A DNA stretch of 64,000 nt from Tropicimonas isoalkanivorans (GCF_900112335.1 NZ_FOLG01000003.1:124001-188000), one strand, 5' to 3'; counted from the stretch's first letter, positions 31,829 to 40,637 are shown. The notes: generated by a model not told the origin, from the letters alone. Translations and numbers: made by a program.

Positions 31829-33115
31829 ATGTACAAGAGACCACGCCACGGCAATGCCGCCCGAACCACTGCGGTACTCTGCCTGGCCGGCCTGGGCGCA
31901 ACGCCGGCCCTGGCGACGAACGGGTACTTCGCGAACGGATTCGACACGATATCCAAGGGGATGGCCGGAGCCGGCGTCGCGATGGATGGCGGCGTGATGG
32001 GCATTGCGACCAACCCCGCGCTCGGCACCCAGGTCGGGAACGAAGCCGCATTCTGCCTGACCTACTTCAGTCCCGACCGCAGTTTCGACATCGGAGAGGA
32101 CCCCACAGGGTTTCTTGTGCCGGGCAAGGAGACCAGCAGCAACAAAAGCTTCGTGATCCCCTGCGGCGGCGCGAACTTCATGCTGAACGATCGGAGTTCG
32201 CTCGGCTTCGTGGTCGTCGGCAACGGCGGCATGAACACCGAATACGACGGCAATCCCTTTGCCGGCATTGGCCAATTCTACGGGACCGGTGCCAAGACGC
32301 CCTATGGCGTGAACCTCGAGCAACTGTTCATCGGGCTGAACTACGCCTACGAGGTGAACCCGCAGCTTTCGGTCGGTATCGCGCCGATCTATGCCGTGCA
32401 GCGGTTCAGCGCCACGGGGCTCCAGCCCTTCACGCTGTTCTCGACCGATCCCGGCAACGTGACCGACAACGATGACTCCTGGTCACGCGGCTGGGGCTAC
32501 AACCTCGGCGTGCACATCACGCCGAATGCACAATGGTCCATCGGCGCGGCCTATCGGTCCCGAATCTATATGAGCGAGTTCGACCGCTACTCCGGGCTGT
32601 TCGCCGAACAGGGTGATTTCGACATACCCGCCACCGCGGTCATCGGTGCAGCGTTCACGCCTGCCAGCGCCCCCCGTTGGACGATCACGGGCGAATACCA
32701 ACGGATCTTTTATGGCGACATCAACGCTATCGCCAACAGCGGGTCCGAGATCACACCCACCCTCGGGGACGATGACGGACCGGGATTCGGCTGGAAGGAC
32801 ATGGATATCGTCCGCCTCGCGGCCAATTACGAGGCGACGGATCAGTGGACGATCCGAGGCGGCGTGAGTCATGCCACCGAATTCATCGACGATGACCAGG
32901 TGCTGTTCAACACTCTCGCCCCGGCGACCCCGCAATGGCATGCGTCGATCGGGGCGACCTACGATATCAACAGCAACTGGTCGGTCAGCGGCTCCTACAC
33001 CCACGCGTTCGATAATGACGTGTCGGGCAGGAACAAGACGCCGTCGCTGACCAACCCGGTCACGCTCGATATGTACCAGAACGAGCTGTCGCTCGCGATG
33101 AGCTACAAGTGGTGA
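31829..33115 (+). CDS. OmpP1/FadL-family outer membrane porin
   Basis: A 428-aa outer-membrane beta-barrel of the FadL/TodX family, which lets hydrophobic compounds such as long-chain fatty acids or hydrocarbons cross the outer membrane. The Sec signal runs to about residue 29 (ALA-TNGYF). The mature N-terminus TNGYFANGFDTISKGMAGAG forms the family's hatch region with its NPA-like TNPALG loop. Strands end with a C-terminal aromatic residue (SYKW), as Bam substrates do. GAGGTG precedes the ATG at 31829. It is followed by a strong terminator. It is transcribed in the same direction as the Mrp/Nuo operon but separated by 422 bases, so it may be a separate unit. Confidence 0.88.
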   Translation: MYKRPRHGNAARTTAVLCLAGLGATPALATNGYFANGFDTISKGMAGAGVAMDGGVMGIATNPALGTQVGNEAAFCLTYFSPDRSFDIGEDPTGFLVPGKETSSNKSFVIPCGGANFMLNDRSSLGFVVVGNGGMNTEYDGNPFAGIGQFYGTGAKTPYGVNLEQLFIGLNYAYEVNPQLSVGIAPIYAVQRFSATGLQPFTLFSTDPGNVTDNDDSWSRGWGYNLGVHITPNAQWSIGAAYRSRIYMSEFDRYSGLFAEQGDFDIPATAVIGAAFTPASAPRWTITGEYQRIFYGDINAIANSGSEITPTLGDDDGPGFGWKDMDIVRLAANYEATDQWTIRGGVSHATEFIDDDQVLFNTLAPATPQWHASIGATYDINSNWSVSGSYTHAFDNDVSGRNKTPSLTNPVTLDMYQNELSLAMSYKW

Positions 33116-33152
33116 ACCGGCTCCGGTATCGTCGGCGCGTATAGGCAGATGA

Positions 33153-33179
33153 CCCGGGCGGCCAGGCCGTCCGGGTTTT
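33153..33179 (+). terminator. Rho-independent terminator after the porin gene
   Basis: Eleven-base arms at 33153-33163 (CCCGGGCGGCC) and 33165-33175 (GGCCGTCCGGG, one G-U pair) are followed by TTTT at 33176-33179. The tip will open by a few bases. It lies 38 bases after the porin stop codon. Confidence 0.8.
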
Positions 33180-33307
33180 CCGTCGTTTCGGTCAGAACCC
33201 GCCCACGCAATGGCTCGGCATCTTGTCGCCCCAATCCCGCCAAGTTGCCGACGCGGTTCTGAAGAAGAGGTTACCCCGGGGGCACGACAACATTCCTGGA
33301 CGAGAGC

Positions 33308-34669
33308 ATGTCGGACCCACTTGCGAGCCTCCTACGCGGGATCATCCTCGATCCTGGCCTTCAGAAAAGCATTTCAGACGCCAAAATCGCCAAGGGCGTG
33401 CGCGCCGCCGAGACCCTGAACGCCGTCCTGCTGGATGCGATCGAGGAATCCGGAGTCAACAAGGACGGTCTGCTGACCGCCCGCGATATGGCCACGATCT
33501 CCACGACGGTCTACGGCGACCCCGCCCAGTACGTGAAATTCCTCGAAGCGCACGGCAACGACAACGGCGACGTGGTGTCCGGCTTTCACCACGTTCAGGG
33601 CGACGGCGGCACGCTTGTTTTCAAGGGTCGCAACTTCATCGATACCGTGGCCGACGCGATCTACCACTACGGCTTCAAGGTCAAGGACGGGCGCTACGTG
33701 AACGAAGACGGCGCAGCCAACGAAACGACCAAGGATGTCGCAGGCTGGCTGAACTATTTTCTGAACGGCGAGAACGTCGTCTTCGGCGGCGGCCGTGCCG
33801 ACCAACTCGGGACGGGCGAGTACTCCAAGCCGTTCCGCGACGCCAATAACGAGACCTACTATGCCGGCGGCGGCGACGACAAGATTTGGGCCGGCCAGGG
33901 CCGGGACAAGATCTATGGCCAGGCGGGCGACGACACATCTGGCGGAGGTGACGGCAACGACCGGATGTGGGGCGGCGCAGGCGCCGACCACTTCGGTGGA
34001 GATGCCGGAAGGGACCGGATCTGGGGCGGGGAAGGCAAGGACACTCTCTCCGGCGGGGACGGCGCGGACATGTTGGACGGTGGCGAGGGTGCCGACTATC
34101 TGAACGGCGGGGCCGGCGATGACACGTTGTACGGAGGCGCCAACGCGGACGCCATGTACGGCAGCGACGGGGCCGACCGGATGGACGGTGGAGCTGGCGC
34201 CGATCGGATGGACGGCGGAGCCGGCGGCGATCGCATCTCAGGCGGCAAGGGAGATGACGAACTGAGCGGCAGCGATGGCTTCGACCGCCTTTTCGGCAAC
34301 GCCGGGGACGATACGCTCACCGCAGGTGCCGGAAGGGACCGGCTGATCGGCGGCACCGGCAGGGACGTTTTCAAGCTTTGGGAAAGCAAACAGGCGACCG
34401 ATACTCTCGTGTTCAACCCGGGCGACTCCACGCATCGCAGTGATGGCATCGATCTTGTCGAAGGCTTTAATGTCGACAACGACAAGATCGACCTGAGCGG
34501 CTTCGGCGACATTGTATTCAAGAAGATCGATTTTGCCGGTCATGGCCAAGCATCGGCCTATTACGATGGCACCTATCTTCGGATCGACGAAAACGGCGAC
34601 CGGGCGGTCGACATGATGATCGAGTTCACCAACGTCAACGACTTGAGCGGGGACAACTTCATTCTGTGA
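33308..34669 (+). CDS. RTX calcium-binding repeat protein with a conserved N-terminal domain
   Basis: A 453-aa protein. Residues about 1-160 form a non-repeat domain (DGLLTARDMATISTTVYGDP, HGNDNGDVVSGFHHVQGDGG, ADAIYHYGFKVKDGRYVNED). I recall similar stretches from alphaproteobacterial peroxidase-type RTX proteins, but this has no heme-peroxidase core. Residues about 175-360 are GGxGxDxLxGG nonapeptides that bind Ca2+, and the rest resembles a serralysin-type C-terminal domain ending LSGDNFIL. There is no Sec signal, as expected for type I secretion with a C-terminal signal. No ABC/HlyD/TolC secretion set is nearby. Probably a secreted or surface protein; activity unknown. Confidence 0.82.
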   Translation: MSDPLASLLRGIILDPGLQKSISDAKIAKGVRAAETLNAVLLDAIEESGVNKDGLLTARDMATISTTVYGDPAQYVKFLEAHGNDNGDVVSGFHHVQGDGGTLVFKGRNFIDTVADAIYHYGFKVKDGRYVNEDGAANETTKDVAGWLNYFLNGENVVFGGGRADQLGTGEYSKPFRDANNETYYAGGGDDKIWAGQGRDKIYGQAGDDTSGGGDGNDRMWGGAGADHFGGDAGRDRIWGGEGKDTLSGGDGADMLDGGEGADYLNGGAGDDTLYGGANADAMYGSDGADRMDGGAGADRMDGGAGGDRISGGKGDDELSGSDGFDRLFGNAGDDTLTAGAGRDRLIGGTGRDVFKLWESKQATDTLVFNPGDSTHRSDGIDLVEGFNVDNDKIDLSGFGDIVFKKIDFAGHGQASAYYDGTYLRIDENGDRAVDMMIEFTNVNDLSGDNFIL

Positions 34670-34671
34670 CG

Positions 34672-34690
34672 GGAGGCCGAAACGGCCCCC
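34672..34690. terminator. Hairpin in the convergent RTX/tetR gap
   Basis: GGCCG and CGGCC arms around an AAA loop, extended by two more pairs past a mismatch, lie just after the RTX stop. No T-run is present on either strand. It may end both convergent transcripts weakly. Confidence 0.35.
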
Positions 34691-34727
34691 TGCCCGCGCA
34701 TCGCGCCTTCGCTTGGCGTGGGGCCGT

Positions 34728-35384
34728 TCAACCGCCCCGCTCGACGCCGTAGAATTTCAGGAACATCGCCACCGCCGAGCTGACAACCGGCGCGATCTCC
34801 GCGTCACTGGGTTCTTCCGGCATGTCGTCCAAAAGCCGCCGGCGGAAAAGGTTGGCAAGGCAGAGTTCGCTGAACTGGGAGGCCGCGAGGTCGATATCCT
34901 CGATCTCCATCGTTCCCCTCGCGACCTGGTCCTTCAGAAACGCGCCCAGGACGCGAAGCGCCTGCTGCCGGCCCCCTTGAAAGAACCGGCGGCCAAGCTG
35001 CGGTTTGCGCTCTGTCACCCCGATGACGATCCGGTGCGCGCGGATCACGCGTTCGGAACACAGTAGCTTCGCAACGAACATGCCGTAGCGGGTCAGGATC
35101 TCTCTGGGGGAGCCGGGCAGTTCGAGCAGTTGTGTCGCCTTGCCGAAGATGCGATCGCGTTGCAGCGATACCAACGCCTCGAACAACTCCTCCTTGTTCG
35201 CGAAATAGACGTAGATCGTGCTCTTCGACACGCCGGCCTCGCGCGTGATGTCGTTCATCGACGCCGCATCGAAGCCCAGCCTCGAGAACACAACCTCGGC
35301 CCCCGCGAGAATCTGCTCGCGCTTTGCCGGGTCCTCCCCCGCCGCACGGCGCGGCTTGCTGTCCGCAGGCTGAGTCGCAGACAT
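34728..35384 (-). CDS. TetR-family repressor
   Basis: A 218-aa regulator. The N-terminal helix-turn-helix is typical: REQILAGAEVVFSRLGFDAA, then MNDITREAGVSKSTIYVYFA and NKEELFEALV. The C-terminal 130 residues form the ligand/dimer domain. I start it at ATG 35384 (MSATQPADSK); a longer frame to 35522 crosses both operators and enters the divergent gene. It faces a HlyD/EmrA-type gene across 117 bases that hold two near-identical palindromes. The layout is a standard drug- or solvent-responsive local repressor of its neighbouring efflux pump. Confidence 0.9.
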   Translation of the reverse strand: MSATQPADSKPRRAAGEDPAKREQILAGAEVVFSRLGFDAASMNDITREAGVSKSTIYVYFANKEELFEALVSLQRDRIFGKATQLLELPGSPREILTRYGMFVAKLLCSERVIRAHRIVIGVTERKPQLGRRFFQGGRQQALRVLGAFLKDQVARGTMEIEDIDLAASQFSELCLANLFRRRLLDDMPEEPSDAEIAPVVSSAVAMFLKFYGVERGG

Positions 35385-35403
35385 GGATTCAATCCTCCAT
35401 TTA

Positions 35404-35425
35404 AATCGAACCGGACGGTTCGATT
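35404..35425. promoter_or_regulatory. TetR operator 1
   Basis: Perfect inverted repeat with ten-base arms AATCGAACCG (35404-35413) and CGGTTCGATT (35416-35425) and a GA spacer. It lies 20 bases upstream of the tetR start and shares nine arm bases with operator 2. Confidence 0.8.
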
Positions 35426-35462
35426 GCCTATTGAAATGCCCTCCCATCCGCCGTAAGTCAAC

Positions 35463-35482
35463 ATCGAACCGATCGGTTCGAT
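35463..35482. promoter_or_regulatory. TetR operator 2
   Basis: Perfect 20-bp palindrome with nine-base arms ATCGAACCG and CGGTTCGAT around AT. It lies 20 bases upstream of the efflux fusion-protein start. Its centre is 58 bases from that of operator 1, so each gene has one operator just before its start. Confidence 0.8.
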
Positions 35483-35501
35483 CAAAGCGGGAACGACACC
35501 G

Positions 35502-36659
35502 ATGGCATTCGACGCATCGCAAGACGAGACTCAGAGTTCAAAAACCGAAGCGCCCGCGAAGGGCGCACGCCGCCCCTGGAAGAAGTACTTCATCATTCTG
35601 GTGCTTCTCGGCGCGGGACTTTTCTACGGCGGCCAGCGGCTGCACGGCTACTGGACGACCGGCCGCTTCATGGTGACCACCGACGATGCCTATCTGACGG
35701 CAGACATCACCAAGATCTCGCCCGAAGTCACCGGGCACGTCGTGGCGGTGGCCTTTCGAGAGAACCAAGCGGTCGCGTCGGGCGATATCCTGTTCAGGAT
35801 AGACGACGGCGACTACAAGAACGCGCTGGAACGGGCCCAAAACCAGATTGCGGCGCACGACGAGACGCTCAAGCGTATCTCGGCACAGATCGAGGCCGCC
35901 CGTACCGCCGTGACGCAGGCCGAAGCGAACCGTCAGGCGGCCGAGGCCACGCTGAAGAACGCCCGGTCGACGGCCGAACGGATCCGAAGCCTCAACTCGT
36001 CCAGCTTCGCCAGCACAGCGCAGTTGGACGATGCGGAGGCCGCTCTGGACGAGGCCGAGGCCCAACTTGCAAGCGCTCGCGCCACTGTGGCCGCGGCCAA
36101 CGCCAATGTCGCTGTCCTTAAGGCTCAATATGCCGAAGCGGAGGCCGCGAACCGGGGGCTGGAACTGGCCGTCGAGCAGGCGGAGCGCGATCTGGACCGG
36201 ACCATCCTTCGCGCCCCCTACGACGGCGTTGTCACCAACCTCGCTGTGGAACAGGGCGATCTCGTCAGCCCCGGAAAAATCCTTGCCGCAGTCGTTCCGA
36301 CCGACACGCTCTACGTTGAGGCGAACTTCAAGGAGACGCAACTTGCCGAAGTCACGCCGGGTGCAATAGCGCACCTGACGTTCGACGTTCTCCCCGACCT
36401 AGAGGTCGAGGGGCGCGTCGAATCTCTGGCGCCGGCCACGGGCGCGGTGTTCTCCCTGCTGCCACCCGAGAATGCCACCGGTAACTTCACCAAGGTGGTG
36501 CAGCGCGTGCCCGTCCGCATCGAACTCCCCGCGGCAGCACTGGCAGACGGCCGGCTCCGCGCCGGGTTGAGCACCACGGTTTCGGTCGATACCCGCACGG
36601 CGGATAGCCCGCGTGCCGTGGCCGGTTCGAGCGCACCCGGCAGCGCCACCGGCTCCTGA
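35502..36659 (+). CDS. EmrA/HlyD-family membrane fusion protein
   Basis: A 385-aa periplasmic adaptor of a tripartite efflux pump. One N-terminal helix (YFIILVLLGAGLFYGGQRL, about residues 29-47) anchors it. The biotinyl-lipoyl-like half-motifs surround VTGHVVAVAFRENQAVASGD and APYDGVVTNLAVEQGDLVS. An Ala/Glu-rich coiled-coil hairpin covers about residues 95-215. The C-terminal barrel ends with RVPVRIELP and a Ser/Ala-rich tail. It is followed after 11 bases by an MFS transporter of the DHA2 group, the EmrAB arrangement. Regulation by the divergent TetR repressor is inferred from the two operators. Confidence 0.9.
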   Translation: MAFDASQDETQSSKTEAPAKGARRPWKKYFIILVLLGAGLFYGGQRLHGYWTTGRFMVTTDDAYLTADITKISPEVTGHVVAVAFRENQAVASGDILFRIDDGDYKNALERAQNQIAAHDETLKRISAQIEAARTAVTQAEANRQAAEATLKNARSTAERIRSLNSSSFASTAQLDDAEAALDEAEAQLASARATVAAANANVAVLKAQYAEAEAANRGLELAVEQAERDLDRTILRAPYDGVVTNLAVEQGDLVSPGKILAAVVPTDTLYVEANFKETQLAEVTPGAIAHLTFDVLPDLEVEGRVESLAPATGAVFSLLPPENATGNFTKVVQRVPVRIELPAAALADGRLRAGLSTTVSVDTRTADSPRAVAGSSAPGSATGS

Positions 36660-36670
36660 AAGCGACGGCG

Positions 36671-38215
36671 ATGACAACCGAACCTACCGAAGACGCGATT
36701 CCGCTGCGCCGCATCCTCGCCTTCATGGCGATGGTGTTCGGTATGTTCATGGCGATCCTTGATATCCAGATCGTCGCCGCATCGCTCTCCGAGATCCAGG
36801 CAGGCCTTAATGCCAGCGCCGACGAGATTTCCTGGGTGCAGACGTCGTATCTGATCGCCGAGGTCATCATGATCCCGCTGTCGGGGTTCCTCGGCCGGGT
36901 GCTTTCCACGCGCATCCTCTTTTCCCTCTCGGCCGTCGGCTTCGCTGCCACCAGTTTCCTCTGCGCCACGGCGACGAACATCGACCAGATGATCGTCTAT
37001 CGGGCGGCCCAGGGCTTCATCGGCGGTGGCATGATCCCGGCGGTATTTGCCGCGGCCTACACCGTGTTTCCGCCGTCCAAGCGGGCGATCACGTCGCCCC
37101 TGATCGGCCTCGTCGCGACCCTCGCCCCGACCATCGGCCCGACAGTCGGCGGCTATCTCTCCAACACCTTTTCCTGGCACTGGCTGTTCCTGGTCAACGT
37201 GATCCCGGGCTTCCTCGTTGGGGGCGCGGTCTTCGCGCTGGTCGACTTCGACAAGCCGGACCTCGCCCTGTTCCGCCGTTTCGACTGGACCGGACTGCTT
37301 GCGATGGCCGCTTTCCTCGGGGCGATGCAGTTCACGCTGGAGGAAGGCCCCGGTCACGACTGGCTTGCCGACGAGGCCGTGCTGGGCGCGACGATCCTTA
37401 TGGGCCTGGCCGGCGTTGTCTTCTTTTTCCGAGCCCTGACACGTCAGGACGCGGTGGTCGACCTCGGTGCCTTCCGCAACCGGAACTTCGCCATGGGCTC
37501 CCTGTTCTCGTTCCTCATGGGAACCGGTCTCTACGGGATGACCTACCTCTACCCGCTCTACCTTGCGCAGATCCGTGGCTACGACAGCCTGATGATCGGC
37601 CAGGCCGTGTTTGTCTCCGGCCTTGCAATGTTCCTGATGGCCCCGGTGGCCGGGGTCCTGTCCACCAAAATGGACCCGAGGGTCCTGATGCTACTGGGCT
37701 TCGGCGGGTTTGCGGCGAGTTCGTGGATGCTGACAGGTCTGACGGCAGTGTGGGACTTCGACGAACTGTTCCTGCCCCAGATCCTGCGTGGCGTGTCGCT
37801 CATGCTGTGCATGGTTCCGATCAGCAACCTGGCGCTCGGAACGCTGCCGCCGGCCGAGATGAAGAACGCGTCTGGCCTGTTCAACCTCACACGAAACCTT
37901 GGCGGCGCGGTTGGGCTCGCGGTCATCAATACCCTGCTGACCCATCGCGGAGACTTCCACTATGCCCGGATCGCGGAAAGCGTGACCTGGTCGAATCCCG
38001 CGGCGCAGGCGCAGCTCGACGCAATGGCGGCCAATGCGACCGCCCACGGGCTGGACGGACCCACCGCAGCCCTGTCTCAAATGGTGGGTCGCGTTCTGCA
38101 ACAGGCGACGGTCATGTCATTCATCGACGTTTTCCACCTGTTCTTCCTGTTGTTCCTCGCCTTGGCAGCACTGACGATGACAATGCAGAAACCTGCGGCT
38201 TCGGCTGGCGCCTGA
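36671..38215 (+). CDS. EmrB/DHA2-type MFS efflux transporter
   Basis: A 514-aa inner-membrane H+-coupled exporter of the 14-helix DHA2 family. Typical motifs are GMFMAILDIQIVAASLSEIQ in the first helix, WVQTSYLIAEVIMIPLSG in helix 2 and VYRAAQGFIGGGMIPAVFA in helix 4. It pairs with the fusion protein 11 bases upstream and would need an outer-membrane TolC-type channel, not seen here. Substrates of this family are hydrophobic drugs, uncouplers or bile-type compounds. It converges with the RTX repeat gene. Confidence 0.9.
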   Translation: MTTEPTEDAIPLRRILAFMAMVFGMFMAILDIQIVAASLSEIQAGLNASADEISWVQTSYLIAEVIMIPLSGFLGRVLSTRILFSLSAVGFAATSFLCATATNIDQMIVYRAAQGFIGGGMIPAVFAAAYTVFPPSKRAITSPLIGLVATLAPTIGPTVGGYLSNTFSWHWLFLVNVIPGFLVGGAVFALVDFDKPDLALFRRFDWTGLLAMAAFLGAMQFTLEEGPGHDWLADEAVLGATILMGLAGVVFFFRALTRQDAVVDLGAFRNRNFAMGSLFSFLMGTGLYGMTYLYPLYLAQIRGYDSLMIGQAVFVSGLAMFLMAPVAGVLSTKMDPRVLMLLGFGGFAASSWMLTGLTAVWDFDELFLPQILRGVSLMLCMVPISNLALGTLPPAEMKNASGLFNLTRNLGGAVGLAVINTLLTHRGDFHYARIAESVTWSNPAAQAQLDAMAANATAHGLDGPTAALSQMVGRVLQQATVMSFIDVFHLFFLLFLALAALTMTMQKPAASAGA

Positions 38216-38292
38216 CAGGCCCGCGCCGGCTCCATCGACAGGATGAAGGCGCCCGGCCAAGGGCCGCGCACCTTCTCGATGTCTCCGCCGTC

Positions 38293-40449
38293 TCAGAACG
38301 AGAAGTCGTCGGCGTCCAGTTGCCCCGGCAGGACGTTCTTCACCAGAATATCGACGTTGGCGAATTCGACCAAGGTATCGCCGCCGACCCGGGTCAACGT
38401 CACCTGGCTGAAGTTGCTGGCGCCCGCGCCGATCACGATATCATCCAGATTCACCTGGAAGTCCGTGATCTTGTCCACGCCGTCGCCCTTGCGGAACTTG
38501 AAATCGTCCGCGCCGCCGCCACCGGTCAAAACGTCGTTGCCCTTCTGACCGTTGAGGAAGTCGCTTCCTCCATTGCCACGCAGCTTGTCGTTGCCGCCGC
38601 CGCCCAGAAGCTTGTCGGCACCGACCTGACCAATCAGCAGGTCTTCTCCGCCATTCCCCTTCAGGACGTCGCTACCGCCACCCCCGCGCAACGTGTCGTC
38701 GTCCGCGCCGCCGACGAGGACGTCTTCGCCACCTCGGCCGTTGATGACGTCGTTTCCGCCACTGCCCTTGATACGGTTGGCACCGCTCGTACCCGTAAGC
38801 GTGTCATTGCCGTTGCCGGTCACGAGATTCTCGAAACCCTGGAACGTCTCGAAGCTGGCGCTCGTGGCACCGGTATCGAGGTTGACGACGTAGTTGCCGT
38901 TGTAGGTCTTGGTGTTGAGCCAGTCTGTACCGGTCCCGCCGTAGAGTTGCTCCGTGCTTCCGGACGGCAGACCCAGGTTACCGGCATAGACATAATCGTC
39001 GCCCGCGTCGCCGTAGTAGCGGCCCTCGCCGTTCGAGTAGAGGTAGTCGGTGTCGTTCCCGCCGTAGGCGGTGTCATTGCCGCCCCCACCGTAGATGCGA
39101 TCCTCGCCGTCGCTTCCAGACAAATAGTCGTTACCGAAACCGCCTTCCAATCGGTCGTTACCGGCGCTGCCGTAGAGGTTGTCGTTGTCGTTGCCACCGT
39201 AAAGGCGGTCGTCATCGACACCGCCATAAAGGATGTCGTTTCCGTTCCCGCCGTAGACCGTGTCGTTTCCCGCGTTCCCCCAGATCCTGTTTGCGTCGGT
39301 CGTGCCCGTCAGCGTGTCGTTGCCGGAGCCTGTATAGAGCTCCTCGAACCCCAGGAACGTTTCGTAGCTGTAGTTGGTCGCACCGGTGGTCAGGTTGATG
39401 GTGTAGTTGCCGTTGAAGGCGGTCGTGTAGAGCCGGTCTGTGCCCGCCCCGCCGTAGAGTTCTTCGGTGCGGCCGGTCCCCAAACCGGAATTCCCGGCAT
39501 AGAGATAGTCGTTGCCCGCATCGCCGTAGTACCTGCCTTCGCCGCCGGAGTAGATGTAGTCGGTGTCATTTCCGCCATAGGCAATGTTCTTTCCGCCCTC
39601 GCCATAGATGCGGTCCACCCCGTCGGAACCGGAGATGTAGTCGTCACCCGCATTCCCATAGAGGTAATCGCTGCCGGAACCTCCGTAGATGTTGTCGTTT
39701 CCCACCCCGCCGTAGAGGCTGTCATTGCCTGCGCCTCCATAGAGGCGGTCGTTACCGTCACCGCCATAGACCTTGTCATTGCCGATACCCGAGCTGATCG
39801 AGTTGTCGGCGGTGGTTCCTGTCAGCGTGTCGTTTCCGTCGCCGGTGGTCAGGTTCTCGAAATAGAGAAAGGTCTCGTAGCTGTAATTCGTCTTTCCGGT
39901 CGCCAGGTTAATCGTGTAGGCGCCGTCGAAGCTGGTGGTGTCGAGCCGGTCGATTCCGGAACCGCCGTAGAGCTGCTCGGTCCGCCCCGAGCTTAGACCG
40001 AGGCTGCCCGCGTAGACATAGTCGTTGCCCGAGCCCCCATAGTACCGACCTTCTCCGTTGGAATAGAGGAAGTCGCTACCATCGCCGCCATAGACAGTAT
40101 CACTGCCGCCGCCGCCATAAAGCCGGTCCGAGCCGCCACTGCCGGACAGATAGTCGTTGCCGGTCCCGCCGTAGATGTAGTCGCTGTCGTTGCCGCCATA
40201 GAGGCCGTCGTTTCCGGCCCCGCCATACATCCTGTTGTTGCCGGAACCGCCATAGATGCGATCGTTATCGTCGCCGCCGTACAGGTAGTCCGTTCCGGAC
40301 CCACCATAGATCGTATCTCTGCCGTTATTGCCGCGCAGCGTGTCGTTACCACCATACCCATACATCGTGTCGTGGTGTGAGAAAGGAAAAACATTTAGGT
40401 TCGACATAGACTTGGAGTCGTTGCCGGATGTACCGGTGTAAGTACCCAT
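38293..40449 (-). CDS. Large RTX repeat protein with three 171-residue units
   Basis: A 718-aa acidic protein made almost wholly of GGxGNDxLYGG repeats, with unusually many Tyr residues (variants such as LYGGSGND, IYGGAGND). I start it at ATG 40449 (MGTYTGTSGND), preceded by AAGGAAA. Three copies of a 171-residue unit each carry a non-RTX insert: TEQLYGGSGIDRLDTTSFDG, TEELYGGAGTDRLYTTAFNG and TEQLYGGTGTDWLNTKTYNG, then NYSYETF-type and GNDTLTGT segments. The last 90 residues form the usual C-terminal secretion domain ending QLDADDFSF. There is no catalytic domain, so it is probably an extracellular Ca2+-binding matrix or S-layer-like protein secreted by a type I system located elsewhere. Confidence 0.87.
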   Translation of the reverse strand: MGTYTGTSGNDSKSMSNLNVFPFSHHDTMYGYGGNDTLRGNNGRDTIYGGSGTDYLYGGDDNDRIYGGSGNNRMYGGAGNDGLYGGNDSDYIYGGTGNDYLSGSGGSDRLYGGGGSDTVYGGDGSDFLYSNGEGRYYGGSGNDYVYAGSLGLSSGRTEQLYGGSGIDRLDTTSFDGAYTINLATGKTNYSYETFLYFENLTTGDGNDTLTGTTADNSISSGIGNDKVYGGDGNDRLYGGAGNDSLYGGVGNDNIYGGSGSDYLYGNAGDDYISGSDGVDRIYGEGGKNIAYGGNDTDYIYSGGEGRYYGDAGNDYLYAGNSGLGTGRTEELYGGAGTDRLYTTAFNGNYTINLTTGATNYSYETFLGFEELYTGSGNDTLTGTTDANRIWGNAGNDTVYGGNGNDILYGGVDDDRLYGGNDNDNLYGSAGNDRLEGGFGNDYLSGSDGEDRIYGGGGNDTAYGGNDTDYLYSNGEGRYYGDAGDDYVYAGNLGLPSGSTEQLYGGTGTDWLNTKTYNGNYVVNLDTGATSASFETFQGFENLVTGNGNDTLTGTSGANRIKGSGGNDVINGRGGEDVLVGGADDDTLRGGGGSDVLKGNGGEDLLIGQVGADKLLGGGGNDKLRGNGGSDFLNGQKGNDVLTGGGGADDFKFRKGDGVDKITDFQVNLDDIVIGAGASNFSQVTLTRVGGDTLVEFANVDILVKNVLPGQLDADDFSF
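38801..40339 (-). repeat. Three direct repeats of exactly 513 nt inside the RTX gene
   Basis: Matching landmarks fall 513 bases apart: a GTGTC motif at 38801, 39314 and 39827, and a TAGAG motif at 38942, 39455 and 39968. The units correspond to 171 codons. They have diverged in sequence but not in length, so they are old duplications kept in register. The edges are approximate. Confidence 0.8.
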
Positions 40450-40540
40450 GGGAAATTTCCTTGTTTTGAGAAATGGCGTTCGCGCACCATAAGGACTAAA
40501 AAATAGCACATTTTGAACGAAAATTAAATCTTGCGGCGGA

Positions 40541-40550
40541 TGTGATCACA
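40541..40550. promoter_or_regulatory. TGTGATCACA palindrome upstream of the RTX gene
   Basis: A perfect ten-base palindrome lies about 92 bases upstream of the RTX start, next to an AT-rich stretch (40495-40531) that is the likely promoter. Its half-site TGTGA resembles CRP-type half-sites but the six-base spacer is missing. Only the palindrome is seen; the regulator is unknown. Confidence 0.25.
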
Positions 40551-40637
40551 CTTCGCACGGAGGGCGGATAATGCCGCGCCCCTGCCAAAAAAGTGTCCCG
40601 AACCGCAACAGTGGGAATAGCCGCGACGGTGCCGCCG

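Noticed and set aside
37723-39996. Open frame of about 750 codons on the plus strand crossing the MFS gene and the RTX gene
   Set aside because: Its Val/Ala repeat pattern is simply the reverse reading of the RTX repeats, and it starts inside the MFS gene in another frame.
38801-40339. CRISPR-like or tandem DNA repeat array
   Set aside because: The periodicity is in a coding frame of glycine-rich RTX repeats, with no constant spacers or repeats of CRISPR length.
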